Shown here piece by piece: positions 43,266-52,554 of a stretch of DNA of 64,000 nucleotides. The notes beneath the pieces were generated by a model. That model had not been told where the DNA came from. It ran no database searches and saw only the letters and a program-made list of their open reading frames with translations. Both the position numbers and the translations under genes were made by a program. Within the stretch, counting starts at the first letter, position 1. Each line of letters opens with the position of its first letter. Origin of the DNA: Anaerotignum lactatifermentans (lineage in GTDB: Bacteria; Bacillota; Clostridia; Lachnospirales; Anaerotignaceae); the NCBI RefSeq assembly GCF_016902535.1, contig NZ_JACSNY010000006.1:1-64000 (forward strand). Direction: 5' to 3'.

Positions 43266-43330
43266 TCATCAGAAAACAAATATTGCCCGAATCCTTATAA
43301 CCAAGAGGATTCAGGCAATTCAATTTTTGC
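43266..43330. repeat. Stem-loop repeat, copy 3
   Basis: ATCAGAAAACAAATATTGCC leads into a stem ATTGCCcGAATCCT/AGGATTCaGGCAAT and a CAATTTTTG tail, closely related to the copies at 5383-5451 and 5631-5694. It lies between the anti-sigma gene end and DUF2200 start. On the minus strand the stem is followed by TATTTGTTTT and probably ends the sigma/anti-sigma transcript. Confidence 0.6.
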
Positions 43331-43370
43331 TTGGAGTTTTTTCAGAGAAAACTTCTCTTCTTCCGTCATT

Positions 43371-44381
43371 TTATTCTGTTGTCTGTGTCTCAAAAGTCAC
43401 TTTGACCCAGATTTCATTCTGGCTGTCTGTGACTGCCGCCTGAGCCTCATGAGTGCCCACTTCCTTCAATTCTTCCAGAAAAGCAGGCTTCTGGCTTTCC
43501 GCCATGGCATAGGTCAGACTGTTTTCTGTTTTTTCCACCTCTGTCAAAGACATTTCTTCGGCAATGGCTTCCACCTGGGTCATGGCCGCAGGCACATCCG
43601 CCACCTTCAGTGCCACATCTTCCTGTGCGGGCGTTACAGAACGCAGTCCCGGCTGACCATCCGCAATCTGAGAAGCTGTCATGGGCATAACGTCCAGGGA
43701 TTCCTCATTTGCCGTTGTGTTGGAAGTCTGGGGCGCGGAAGCTGTATCCATCCGTTTCTCAGAAGAAGTCTCTTCCCCTGTCTTTGCGTTGGAAGCATAA
43801 TTTGCTGTCTGCTCCTTTTTTGTCACCGCTGGGGTTGTACCTGTACCTGTCTGGGCCTGGAGCTGCTCATTTTCTGTCCCTGTGACCTCTTCCGTCTGTG
43901 CCGTATCCTCCTGTACGGACCGCACCTTTGTCTGGACCGAATCAGCATCGGCCTGTTCCATCATTTCCTGCACCACCGCGTCCTGTGACGAACGCATCTG
44001 CAAAATCCCCTGACTGCCGCCAAGAACAGCCACCAGAACAACTGCCGCCGCAATCAGCCCGAAATTCCGCCGGCCCGGCTTCTTTCTGCCGGGGAAAGGT
44101 ACTACCTTTCCTTCTGTTTCCGAAGGGGAAATGGCTTTTGTATCCTCCAACCGGGCTTCCTTTTCCCGGCCCAATTTCTGCATCAATTCATCATGGAACC
44201 CAGAGGGCAGTTCTTCTTCTGGAAGGTCTCGCAGGGTTTTGGAAAGATTTTGTATCAGCTTTGCTTCTTCGGCACATGCCGGACATTTCGCCAGATGCGC
44301 CCGCAGCCGCTGGGCTTCTTCTTCCGGCAGTTCGCCGCCAAACAGCGCCCACAGCTGTTCTCTGCAATCTTCGCATTTCAT
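43371..44381 (-). CDS. Zinc-finger anti-sigma factor with long exported domain
   Basis: 336 residues. The N-terminal 45 residues form a ZAS domain (MKCEDCREQLWALFGGELP, HLAKCPACAEEA) that would bind the sigma factor. One membrane helix (FGLIAAAVVLVAVLGGS, about residues 107-123) follows; the rest should lie outside: a low-complexity Gln/Thr/Glu/Ser/Ala-rich linker (about 130-240) and a folded C-terminal part of about 90 residues (VADVPAAMTQVEAIAEEMSL) that resembles DUF4349-like domains only loosely. It overlaps the sigma gene by four bases, so both are made together. It should hold the sigma factor at the membrane. Confidence 0.85.
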   Translation of the reverse strand: MKCEDCREQLWALFGGELPEEEAQRLRAHLAKCPACAEEAKLIQNLSKTLRDLPEEELPSGFHDELMQKLGREKEARLEDTKAISPSETEGKVVPFPGRKKPGRRNFGLIAAAVVLVAVLGGSQGILQMRSSQDAVVQEMMEQADADSVQTKVRSVQEDTAQTEEVTGTENEQLQAQTGTGTTPAVTKKEQTANYASNAKTGEETSSEKRMDTASAPQTSNTTANEESLDVMPMTASQIADGQPGLRSVTPAQEDVALKVADVPAAMTQVEAIAEEMSLTEVEKTENSLTYAMAESQKPAFLEELKEVGTHEAQAAVTDSQNEIWVKVTFETQTTE

Positions 44382-45022
44382 TCTTTCCTTCCCTCCTTTC
44401 CTTTCTTTTGACGGGAAGAATCTGTCTTTCGTTCCCTGATTTTTAAAATTTCTTCCTTTAATTGGGCTCTTCCTCTGGAAATCCTTGATTTTACCGTACC
44501 CAGCGGCATCTGGATCATCTCCGCAATCTCCTCATAGGAATACCCACGGATATCCCGCAGGATCACTGCCGCCTTGTGCTCCGGCGACAAGGTCTCTAAC
44601 GCTGCCAGCACCTCGCCCCGCAGTTCTTTTTGCAGTATTTCCTCTTCCGGCCGTCCGCCCTCGTCAGCAAACTGCTTTTTGTAATTGCCGTCCTCATCCT
44701 CCAGCTCCGCGTCCAGAGAATAGGTCTGTTTCCCCTTCCGTTTCCGGATCTCGTCGATACAGGTATTGACGGCAATACGGTAGATCCAGGTGGAAAAGGC
44801 GGATTTTCCGTCAAAACGCTCCAGATTCCGATAGACCTTCAGAAAAACCTCCTGGGCCATATCCTTCACGTCTTCGCCGCCGCCCATCATCCGAAAAGCG
44901 ATATTGTACACAATTTTTTCATGCTGCAGGATCAGCGCCTCAAAGGCGTCCATATCCCCCTGTCTGGCCAGAGCCACCAGTTCCGCGGCGTCTCTTTGGC
45001 TGTACTTGTCCAACTGTCTCAC
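44378..45022 (-). CDS. ECF-type RNA polymerase sigma factor
   Basis: 214 residues, sigma-70 family. Region 2 spans about residues 20-95 (DAFEALILQHEKIVYNIAFRMMGGGEDVKDMAQEVFLKVYRNLERFDGKSAFSTWIYRIAVNTCIDEIRKRK) and region 4 about 135-195 (LSPEHKAAVILRDIRGYSYEEIAEMIQMPLGTVKSRISRGRAQLKEE). It has a SigW/RpoE-like layout, with an acidic linker and a very basic tail. It starts with GTG after AAAGGA. It is followed at once by its zinc anti-sigma factor and preceded by a threonine aldolase gene 33 bases away. I saw no obvious autoregulated promoter. Confidence 0.93.
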   Translation of the reverse strand: MRQLDKYSQRDAAELVALARQGDMDAFEALILQHEKIVYNIAFRMMGGGEDVKDMAQEVFLKVYRNLERFDGKSAFSTWIYRIAVNTCIDEIRKRKGKQTYSLDAELEDEDGNYKKQFADEGGRPEEEILQKELRGEVLAALETLSPEHKAAVILRDIRGYSYEEIAEMIQMPLGTVKSRISRGRAQLKEEILKIRERKTDSSRQKKGKEGRKE

Positions 45023-45055
45023 CTCAGTTCCTTTGGGTATCCTTTTTTTCTCAAA

Positions 45056-46087
45056 TCAGCCCCGCAAATCTTCTGCCAGAGCCTGTGCCTGTTCCTTCGT
45101 GGTCTTCCAGCTGGTGCAGAAGCGCACAGCGCTGTGTCCCGCGTCCACAGGCTCCCATACGAAAAAGGCGTATTTCTTTTCCAGTTTTTCAATCATTTCA
45201 TTGGGCAGTACCGGAAACTGCTGGTTGGTCATGGAATCGTAGAGCATAGGAAATCCCCGTTCCTCGCAGACCTTCCGGATCTCCAGCGCCCGTTCCACCG
45301 CGTTTTTGGAAATCTCAAAATACAGTCCGTCCTCAAAAAGGGTCTCAAACTGCAGGCCCAAAAATCTCCCCTTCGCCAACAGACCGCCCCGCTGTTTGAT
45401 GTAATAACGAAAATCCCGTTTCAGCGCCGGATTACAAATCACCACCGCCTCGCCAAACATAGCGCCGATTTTCGTACCGCCGATATAAAACACATCGCAA
45501 AGCCCGGCAATCTCCGCCATGGTCAGATCGTTGGCGGGTGAAGCCAGCGCGTACCCCAGTCTGGCGCCGTCGATATACAAAGGCAGTCCTTTCTCCCTGC
45601 ACACTTCATAGAGTGCCGTCAATTCCGCCTTCGTATACATAGTGCCATTTTCTGTGGGCTGGGAGATATAAACCATCCCCGGCTGTACCACATGCTCATG
45701 GTTCACATCCGCCCAATGGCCTTCTACCATCTTCTGCACCTGTTTTGCCGTAATTTTGCCGTCCCGGCTGGGCAGTGTCAGCACCTTATGCCCTGTGGCC
45801 TCAATGGCGCCGGTCTCATGAACATTGATATGACCGGACTGGGCGCATACCGCCCCCTGGTGGGGCCGCAATATGGAAGCGATCACCGTCAGATTGGTCT
45901 GGGTGCCGCCCACCAGGAAATGCACATCCACATCCTCCCTGCCGCAGAGTTTACGGATCAGCTCCCTGGCATGGTCGCTGTAAGGATCATCCGTATAGCC
46001 GCAGGTCTGTATGTCATTGGTCTCTATCAACCGTTCCAAAATTCTGGGATGGGCGCCTTCCGCATAGTCACATTCAAATCGAATCAT
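45056..46087 (-). CDS. Threonine aldolase family PLP enzyme (low-specificity L-threonine aldolase)
   Basis: 343 residues, fold type I PLP enzyme of the beta-eliminating lyase family. It has RFECDYAEGAHPRILE at the start, FLVGGTQTNLTVIASILRPHQGAV, HVVQPGMVYISQPTENGTMYT, IDGARLGYAL (PLP Asp-Gly-Ala-Arg), and the PLP lysine in FYIGGTKIGAMFGE. It splits threonine and allothreonine to glycine and acetaldehyde. I chose the ATG at 46087 (GGGGGAGA upstream). It lies just upstream of the sigma gene on the same strand, so the transcript may continue into it. Confidence 0.88.
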   Translation of the reverse strand: MIRFECDYAEGAHPRILERLIETNDIQTCGYTDDPYSDHARELIRKLCGREDVDVHFLVGGTQTNLTVIASILRPHQGAVCAQSGHINVHETGAIEATGHKVLTLPSRDGKITAKQVQKMVEGHWADVNHEHVVQPGMVYISQPTENGTMYTKAELTALYEVCREKGLPLYIDGARLGYALASPANDLTMAEIAGLCDVFYIGGTKIGAMFGEAVVICNPALKRDFRYYIKQRGGLLAKGRFLGLQFETLFEDGLYFEISKNAVERALEIRKVCEERGFPMLYDSMTNQQFPVLPNEMIEKLEKKYAFFVWEPVDAGHSAVRFCTSWKTTKEQAQALAEDLRG

Positions 46088-46132
46088 AATCTCTCCCCCT
46101 ATTCTGTCTGCCATCATTGTCTTCTGCTTTTT

Positions 46133-46161
46133 AGTGTATCATGGCAGACAAAAAAGCACAA
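46133..46161 (-). promoter_or_regulatory. Candidate promoter of the threonine aldolase gene
   Basis: Minus strand TTGTGC (46161-46156), 17-base spacer, TACACT (46138-46133). The -35 match is moderate. Confidence 0.4.
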
Positions 46162-46213
46162 GCAGAGAGCAACTCTCAACTCATATGATACGATTCCCGC
46201 CGGCATTTTGTTC

Positions 46214-46256
46214 CAAAAAAATGGAGAGGCCTCCATGTCTGGAAGGTGCCTCTCCA
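46214..46256 (-). terminator. Terminator of the purine operon
   Basis: Minus-strand stem GGAGAGGC with GCCTCTCC around a 17-base loop that can itself pair, followed by A and seven T residues, directly after purL. Confidence 0.85.
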
Positions 46257-46272
46257 AAAGTGTTTATTTTGA

Positions 46273-49200
46273 TTATTTCCAGTATTCCACAGCGGATTTG
46301 AACAGTTTCATATCAAACTCGCCGGGTACATTGCGGTACAGACCGTCAGCGATACGCTCGGAATGACCCATTTTACCCAGAACGCGGCCGTCGGGAGACA
46401 GCAGACCCTCGATGGCAAGCGCGGAGCCGTTGGGATTGTACTGAATATCATAAGTAGGATTGCCCTTATCATCCACATACTGTGTCAGAAGCTGGCCGTT
46501 TTCCGCCAGCTGACGCAGCAGCGCCTCGTCCGCCAGCAGTCTGCCTTCCCCGTGGGAAATAGGCACCGTAAAGATATCGCCTACCTGTACGTTGGTCAGC
46601 CAAGGAGACTGATTAGACGCCACACGGGTGCGTACCAGTTTGGACTGGTGTCTGTGGATGGTATTATAAGTCAGTGTCGGGCAGTTTTCGTCTGTGTCGA
46701 TGATCTTGCCGTAAGGCACCAGCCCCAGTTTAATGAGCGCCTGGAAGCCGTTGCAGATACCGCAGATCAGACCGTCTCTGTCCTCCAGCAGTCTGGTCAC
46801 TTCTTCCTTGATTTCCGGATTGCGGAAGAAGGCTGTAATAAACTTGCCGGAGCCGTCAGGTTCATCGCCGCCGGAGAAGCCGCCGGGAATGAAAATCATC
46901 TGGCTGTCACGCAGTTTTTTCGCAAAGGTCTCTACGGAATTTGCGATGCCAGCCGCCGACAGGTTGTTGATAACGAAGATCTCCGCTTCCGCGCCTGCCC
47001 GTTCCATGGCCTTAGCGGAATCATATTCGCAGTTGGTGCCAGGGAATACAGGGATCAGAGCCTTGGGCTTTGCGAACTGCATCCGGGGTTTTGCCACGGT
47101 TTTCGCATGGTAAGAGAAGGCAGGGATCTCCTTCTTCTCTGTGGCAATATTGCAGGAGTAAATCGGTTCCAGCTTGCCCTCGTATACGTCATACAGCTCT
47201 GTCAGAGGGATAGAAACGCCGTCTTTTGTGATGGCGCTGCCGCCGGTACGTCCCAGAAGCAGGCCCACTTCGTCCTCTGTATTCAGTTCCAGAATAAAGG
47301 AGCCATAAGCGTAGCCAAAGATGTCTTCCTGACTCAGGCCGTCCGCATAAGCAAAGCCGATGTCATTGCCCATAGCCATTTTCAGCACAGCCTCTGCCAC
47401 GCCGCCATAGGTAGGGGTATAGCCCGCGCATACCTTGCCGGCACGCATCAGGTCATTCACCTGAGCAAACAGGGCTTTCAGGCTTTCCGCCGTAGGCAGG
47501 CCGTTTTTATCGTATACCGGCTTCAGCCATACAACCTTGTGATTTTCTCCCTTGAACTCAGGAGAGATAATATTTTTAGTATCTTCTGTTGTTACAGCGA
47601 AGGAAACCAATGTAGGCGGAACATCGATATGCTCAAAGGTGCCGCTCATGGAGTCCTTGCCGCCAATGGCGGCGATCTCCAGACCCTTCTGCGCCATGAA
47701 CGCGCCCAAGAGAGCCGCCATGGGTTTGCCCCAGCGTTTGGGGTCCTTCATGGGTTTTTCAAAATATTCCTGGAAGGACAGATATACGTCCTCAAATTTC
47801 GCGCCGGTAGCAATGAGTTTTGCCACAGATTCCACAACCGCCAGATACGCGCTGTGGTAAGGGCTCTTTTCGGCGATAAAGGGGTTATAGCCCCATGCCA
47901 TCATGGAACAGGTCTCCGCTGTATCTTTTTCCATGGAAACCTTGTTTACCATGGCCTGAATGGGTGTTCTCTGGTTCTTGCCGCCAAAGGGCATCAGTAC
48001 CGTACCTGCACCAATGGTGGAGTCAAAGCGTTCGGACAGTCCTCGCTTGGAGCATACATTCAGGTCTCCCGCCATTTCCAGATAGGCTTCTTTGAAGTCT
48101 CCTTTGATTTCCTTATCAAAGGCTTTGGGTGCGTCGGGAGCGATTTCAATATGTTTTTCCGCCCCGTTGGAGTTCAGGAACTCACGGGAGATATTAACAA
48201 TCTTCTCACCGTTCCAGTACATAACCAGATAAGGATTTTCCTTAACTTCCGCCACAACGGTAGCCTCCAGATTTTCGCTGTAAGCCAGTTCCTTGAAGCG
48301 TTCCACATCTTTTGCCGCTACAACGACAGCCATACGTTCCTGAGATTCACTGATGGCCAGCTCTGTGCCGTCCAGACCTTCGTATTTCTTGGGAACAGCG
48401 TTCAGGTTGATTTCCAGACCATCTGCCAGTTCCCCGATGGCAACGGATACACCGCCAGCACCAAAGTCGTTGCAGCGTTTGATGAGACGGGATGCCTCCG
48501 CGTTGCGGAACAGTCTCTGGAGTTTTCTTTCTTCGGGAGCGTTGCCCTTTTGTACCTCCGCGCCGCAGCTTTCCAGAGATTCCATAGTATGGGATTTAGA
48601 AGAGCCTGTTGCGCCGCCGCAGCCGTCACGTCCGGTTCTGCCCCCCAGCAGGATGACGATATCGCCGTCCACAGGACGTTCTCTTCGTACATTCTCCGCG
48701 GGAGCCGCGCCGATAACAGCGCCAATCTCCATTCTCTTCGCCACATAGCCGTCATGGTAGATTTCGTCTACCTGACCGGTGGCCAGACCAATCTGGTTGC
48801 CGTAAGAGCTGTAGCCCGCTGCCGCAGTTGTAACAATTTTACGCTGAGGCAGTTTCCCCTTCAGTGTTTCGGAAACGGGAGTCAGCGGATTGCCGGCGCC
48901 GGTCACACGCATAGCGGCATATACATAGGAACGGCCGCTGAGAGGGTCACGGATAGCGCCGCCCACACAGGTCGCAGCGCCGCCGAAAGGCTCGATTTCC
49001 GTCGGATGGTTGTGTGTCTCGTTTTTAAAGAGCAGCAGCCATTTTTCTGTTCTGTCGCCCACTTTTACATCCATTTTTACTGTGCAGGCATTGATTTCTT
49101 CGGATTCATCCAGCTTATCCAGCTTGCCCTGCTGTTTCAGGAATTTGGCAACGATGGTGCCCATATCCATCAGGTTGATGGGTTTTGTTCTGCCAATGGC

Positions 49201-49959
49201 TTCTCTTGTTTTCAAATATTCATCATAAGCGCCCTGCAAAAGCTCATCTTCAAAGGTCACTTTGTCGATGGTAGTCAGGAACGTGGTATGACGGCAGTGA
49301 TCGGACCAGTAGGTGTCGATCATTTTAATTTCTGTAATAGTAGGGTCTCTTTCTTCGCTCAGGAAGTAAGCCTGACAAACCTTGATGTCGTCCAGATCCA
49401 TAGCCAGCCCCTGATCCGCCACAAACTGGGCCAGAGCCGCCTCGTCCATCTGGCGGAAGCCTTCCAGCACGGCTACGGAAGTGGGGATATCATATACCAT
49501 TTCCAGTGTAGCCGCTTCTTCCAGAGACGCTTCTCTGGATTCCACAGGGTTGATGACATATTTCTTGATGGCTTCCACGTCCGCGTCGCTGAGATCGCCA
49601 TAGAGCAGATAAACCTTGGCGCTCTTTACCAGAGGCCTTTCCTGCTTGGAAATAATCTGAATACATTCCGCCGCGGAGTTGGCTCTCTGGTCGAACTGAC
49701 CGGGCAGGAATTCCACAGCGAATACTTTCGCGCCGTCCTGAGGAATCTCTGTCAGCACATCATCCAGCTGGGGTTCAGAAAAAACTGTTGTTGTGCAGTA
49801 GTCAAACAGCTCTTTTTCCATATGCTCCACATCATAACGATTCAACAGGCGCAGACCTGTCAGATTTTTGATGCCCAGCAGATTTACCAGATCACTTCTC
49901 AGACCATCCGCTTCTGTCTGAAGGCCCTGTTTTTTCTCCACATAAATTCGATAAACCAT
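46273..49959 (-). CDS. purL: Phosphoribosylformylglycinamidine synthase, single-chain
   Basis: 1228 residues, the large fused form: N-terminal PurS-like part, synthase halves with ATP sites (ETHNHPTEIEPFGGAATCVGGAIRD; FGGKNQRTPIQAMVNK) and a C-terminal glutaminase with nucleophile Cys in GLICGICNGFQALIKLG and catalytic His in PISHGEGRLL. It converts FGAR to FGAM using glutamine. Other Firmicutes, such as Bacillus, use separate PurS, PurQ and PurL; the fused form is common in Clostridia. Last gene of the operon; it starts five bases after purD. Confidence 0.96.
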   Translation of the reverse strand: MVYRIYVEKKQGLQTEADGLRSDLVNLLGIKNLTGLRLLNRYDVEHMEKELFDYCTTTVFSEPQLDDVLTEIPQDGAKVFAVEFLPGQFDQRANSAAECIQIISKQERPLVKSAKVYLLYGDLSDADVEAIKKYVINPVESREASLEEAATLEMVYDIPTSVAVLEGFRQMDEAALAQFVADQGLAMDLDDIKVCQAYFLSEERDPTITEIKMIDTYWSDHCRHTTFLTTIDKVTFEDELLQGAYDEYLKTREAIGRTKPINLMDMGTIVAKFLKQQGKLDKLDESEEINACTVKMDVKVGDRTEKWLLLFKNETHNHPTEIEPFGGAATCVGGAIRDPLSGRSYVYAAMRVTGAGNPLTPVSETLKGKLPQRKIVTTAAAGYSSYGNQIGLATGQVDEIYHDGYVAKRMEIGAVIGAAPAENVRRERPVDGDIVILLGGRTGRDGCGGATGSSKSHTMESLESCGAEVQKGNAPEERKLQRLFRNAEASRLIKRCNDFGAGGVSVAIGELADGLEINLNAVPKKYEGLDGTELAISESQERMAVVVAAKDVERFKELAYSENLEATVVAEVKENPYLVMYWNGEKIVNISREFLNSNGAEKHIEIAPDAPKAFDKEIKGDFKEAYLEMAGDLNVCSKRGLSERFDSTIGAGTVLMPFGGKNQRTPIQAMVNKVSMEKDTAETCSMMAWGYNPFIAEKSPYHSAYLAVVESVAKLIATGAKFEDVYLSFQEYFEKPMKDPKRWGKPMAALLGAFMAQKGLEIAAIGGKDSMSGTFEHIDVPPTLVSFAVTTEDTKNIISPEFKGENHKVVWLKPVYDKNGLPTAESLKALFAQVNDLMRAGKVCAGYTPTYGGVAEAVLKMAMGNDIGFAYADGLSQEDIFGYAYGSFILELNTEDEVGLLLGRTGGSAITKDGVSIPLTELYDVYEGKLEPIYSCNIATEKKEIPAFSYHAKTVAKPRMQFAKPKALIPVFPGTNCEYDSAKAMERAGAEAEIFVINNLSAAGIANSVETFAKKLRDSQMIFIPGGFSGGDEPDGSGKFITAFFRNPEIKEEVTRLLEDRDGLICGICNGFQALIKLGLVPYGKIIDTDENCPTLTYNTIHRHQSKLVRTRVASNQSPWLTNVQVGDIFTVPISHGEGRLLADEALLRQLAENGQLLTQYVDDKGNPTYDIQYNPNGSALAIEGLLSPDGRVLGKMGHSERIADGLYRNVPGEFDMKLFKSAVEYWK

Positions 49960-49964
49960 AGATG

Positions 49965-51227
49965 TTACACCTCCGCCGCAAGGGCTTTTTTACCAATATC
50001 TTTCCGATAATACGCGTTTGCGAAACTTACGGTTTTTACCGTTGCATAGGCTTTGTCCACAGCCTCCGCCAGTGTATCCGCTACTTCTGTCACACCCAGT
50101 ACACGGCCGCCGCCGGTCACCAGTTTGCCGTCCTTGATTTTTGCGCCGGCCACAAAAATGCGGCTGGAATCCGCGGGCAGTGTGATCTCATAGCCTGTCT
50201 CATACTTGCCGGGGTAGCCCTCCGACGCCATAATAACACAGCAGGCGGATTTTTTGCTGAATTCCACTTCCGCCTCCGCCAATGTGCCTTTGGCAATATG
50301 CTGCATGATGGTCAACAGATCGCTTTCCAGCAGCGGCAGAACCACCTGTGTTTCGGGATCGCCGAAACGGCAGTTATATTCAATCACCTTGGGGCCGTTG
50401 GGTGTCAGCATCAAACCAAAGTACAGGCAGCCTTTGAAAGTTCTGCCTTCTTTATTCATGGCATCCATGGTAGGCAGGAAGATGGTTTTCATACATTCTT
50501 CCGCAACAGCCTCTGTATAGTAAGGATTGGGCGCTACTGTACCCATACCGCCGGTATTCAGACCTTTGTCTCCGTCCAGCGCCCGCTTGTGGTCCATGGA
50601 AGAAACCATGGGGATCATGGTTTTGCCGTCTGTGAACGCCAGAACGGAAACCTCGGGGCCTGTCAGGAACTCTTCCACAACAATGTGGTCACCGCTGGCG
50701 CCGAATACCTTATCTTCCATAATGGTTTTTACGCCTTCCTTGGCCTGTTCTCTTGTTTCGGCAATAATTACGCCTTTGCCCAGCGCCAGGCCGTCCGCCT
50801 TGATAACCGTTGGAATGGGCGCTGTTTCCAGATAAGCCAGAGCGTCTTCGGCCTTGTCAAAAACCTCATAAGCCGCTGTGGGAATACCATATTTTTTCAT
50901 GAGATTTTTGGAAAATACTTTACTGCCTTCCAGAATGGCCGCATCTTTATTGGGGCCGAAGCAGGGCACGCCAATGGCCTCCAGGGCATCCACAGCGCCC
51001 AGCACCAGAGGATCGTCCGGCGCCACCACTGCAAAATCAATGGCTTTTTCCTTGGCAAAGGCCACCATGCCGTCAATATCCTTAGCACCAATATCCACAC
51101 AGACAGCGTCCTGCGCCATACCGCCGTTGCCGGGCAGTACATACAGCTCTGTCACACTGGGGTTTTCCTTGATCTTCTTCACGATGGCGTGTTCTCTGCC
51201 GCCGCCGCCAACTACCATAACCTTCAT
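49965..51227 (-). CDS. purD: Phosphoribosylamine-glycine ligase
   Basis: 420 residues, ATP-grasp enzyme. Motifs are MKVMVVGGGGREHAIVKKI, VVAPDDPLVLGAVD, the grasp loop VIKADGLALGKGVIIAET, MDHKRALDGDKGLNTGGMGTVAP, and EYNCRFGDPETQVVLPLL. It joins glycine to phosphoribosylamine. It lies between the AICAR formyltransferase and purL genes. Confidence 0.96.
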   Translation of the reverse strand: MKVMVVGGGGREHAIVKKIKENPSVTELYVLPGNGGMAQDAVCVDIGAKDIDGMVAFAKEKAIDFAVVAPDDPLVLGAVDALEAIGVPCFGPNKDAAILEGSKVFSKNLMKKYGIPTAAYEVFDKAEDALAYLETAPIPTVIKADGLALGKGVIIAETREQAKEGVKTIMEDKVFGASGDHIVVEEFLTGPEVSVLAFTDGKTMIPMVSSMDHKRALDGDKGLNTGGMGTVAPNPYYTEAVAEECMKTIFLPTMDAMNKEGRTFKGCLYFGLMLTPNGPKVIEYNCRFGDPETQVVLPLLESDLLTIMQHIAKGTLAEAEVEFSKKSACCVIMASEGYPGKYETGYEITLPADSSRIFVAGAKIKDGKLVTGGGRVLGVTEVADTLAEAVDKAYATVKTVSFANAYYRKDIGKKALAAEV

Positions 51228-51250
51228 ATATTTTCGTCCTCCGCTTCTTC

Positions 51251-52435
51251 TTAGTGATGGAACAATCTCATGCCGGTAAAGGCCATAACCATATCAAACT
51301 TATTGCAGGTAGCGATGACATTGTCGTCACGGATAGAACCGCCGGGCTCCGCGATATAGCTTACGCCGCTCTTTGCCGCCCGTTCAATGTTGTCACCGAA
51401 GGGGAAGAAGGCGTCACTGCCCAAAGCCACACCGGTGATGGTATCCAGATAAGCTCTCTTTTCTTCTTTTGTCAGAGGTTCGGGCTTTTCGGAGAACAGT
51501 GTCTGCCATACGCCGTCCGCCAGAACATCCTCATAATCATCGGAGATATATACGTCGATGGTATTGTCTCTGTCCGGTCTGCCAACAGTAGGCAGGAACG
51601 GCAGGTTCAATACTTTTTCATGCTGACGCAGATGCCATACATCCGCCTTGCCGCCTGCCAGTCTGGTGCAGTGGATTCTGGACTGCTGGCCTGCGCCTAC
51701 GCCGATGGCCTGACCGTCTTTGGCGAAACATACGGAGTTAGACTGGGTATATTTCAGTGTAATCAGGGCAATAATCAAATCTCTCTTTGCCTCTTCCGTC
51801 AGGTTTTTGTTGTCTGTAACAATATTGTTCAGCAGTTCTTTGTCGATCTTGAAGTCATTTCTGCCCTGTTCGAAGGTGATGCCGTAAACCTGTTTCTTTT
51901 CCTGTTTTTCGGGCACATAGTCAGGGTCGATTTTTACGATATTGTAGCTGCCTTTTCTCTTGCTTTTGAGAATCTCCAATGCTTCCGGTGTATAGCCGGG
52001 AGCGATGATGCCATCGGAAACCTCTCTTTTGAGCATCCGTGCCGTTACTTCGTCGCAGACATCGCTCAGTGCCACCCAGTCCCCAAAGGAACACATTCTG
52101 TCAGTGCCTCTGGCTCTGGCATAGGCCAAAGCGATGGGAGAATCATCCAGACCCTCGATGTCGTCTACAAAACAAGCTCTTTTCAGCGCGTCGCTCATGG
52201 GCACACCTACAGCGGCGGATGTAGGGCTGACATGCTTGAAGGATGTTGCCGCGGGCATCCCCAGGGCTTCCTTCAGTTCTTTCACCAGCTGCCAGCTGTT
52301 GAAGGCATCCAAAAAGTTGATATAACCGGGCTTGCCGTTCAAAATCTCAATGGGCAGTTCCTCGCCGTCAGCCATATAGATCTTGGCAGGTTTCTGGTTA
52401 GGGTTACATCCGTATTTCAATTCAAATTCTTTCAT
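51251..52435 (-). CDS. AICAR formyltransferase, stand-alone (purH transformylase-like)
   Basis: 394 residues, homologous to the AICARFT part of PurH but without the IMP cyclohydrolase domain. Motifs are LKYGCNPNQKPAKIY at the start, TSFKHVSPTSAAVGVPM (Lys-His catalytic pair) and LKYTQSNSVCFAKDGQAIGVGAGQQSRIHCTRLAGGKAD near residue 240, FFPFGDNIERAAKSGVSYIAEPGGSIRDD at the end. I chose the ATG at 52435 after GGAGG. It forms FAICAR, which the neighbouring cyclohydrolase closes to IMP. Confidence 0.92.
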   Translation of the reverse strand: MKEFELKYGCNPNQKPAKIYMADGEELPIEILNGKPGYINFLDAFNSWQLVKELKEALGMPAATSFKHVSPTSAAVGVPMSDALKRACFVDDIEGLDDSPIALAYARARGTDRMCSFGDWVALSDVCDEVTARMLKREVSDGIIAPGYTPEALEILKSKRKGSYNIVKIDPDYVPEKQEKKQVYGITFEQGRNDFKIDKELLNNIVTDNKNLTEEAKRDLIIALITLKYTQSNSVCFAKDGQAIGVGAGQQSRIHCTRLAGGKADVWHLRQHEKVLNLPFLPTVGRPDRDNTIDVYISDDYEDVLADGVWQTLFSEKPEPLTKEEKRAYLDTITGVALGSDAFFPFGDNIERAAKSGVSYIAEPGGSIRDDNVIATCNKFDMVMAFTGMRLFHH

Positions 52436-52507
52436 AGCGATCCACTCCTCCATACGCTCTTCCGTAAAACGGAAAATGTCCTATTGTGAAAAAAAGCGTC
52501 AAGACAG

Positions 52508-52533
52508 GGAAGAAAAGAAAACTCTTTTCTTCC
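52508..52533 (-). repeat. Intercistronic hairpin in the purine operon
   Basis: A perfect ten-bp stem, GGAAGAAAAG with CTTTTCTTCC and a six-base loop, lies in the 120-base gap between the IMP cyclohydrolase and formyltransferase genes, the longest gap after purE in this operon. It may tune expression of the distal genes. Confidence 0.5.
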
Positions 52534-52554
52534 GCTGTATCCTCACGCATTTAT

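Noticed and set aside
46363-50010. A 1215-codon open frame on the plus strand opposite purL
   Set aside because: Shadow of purL, which has full catalytic motifs on the other strand; the translation is Phe/His/Cys-rich and unlike a real protein.
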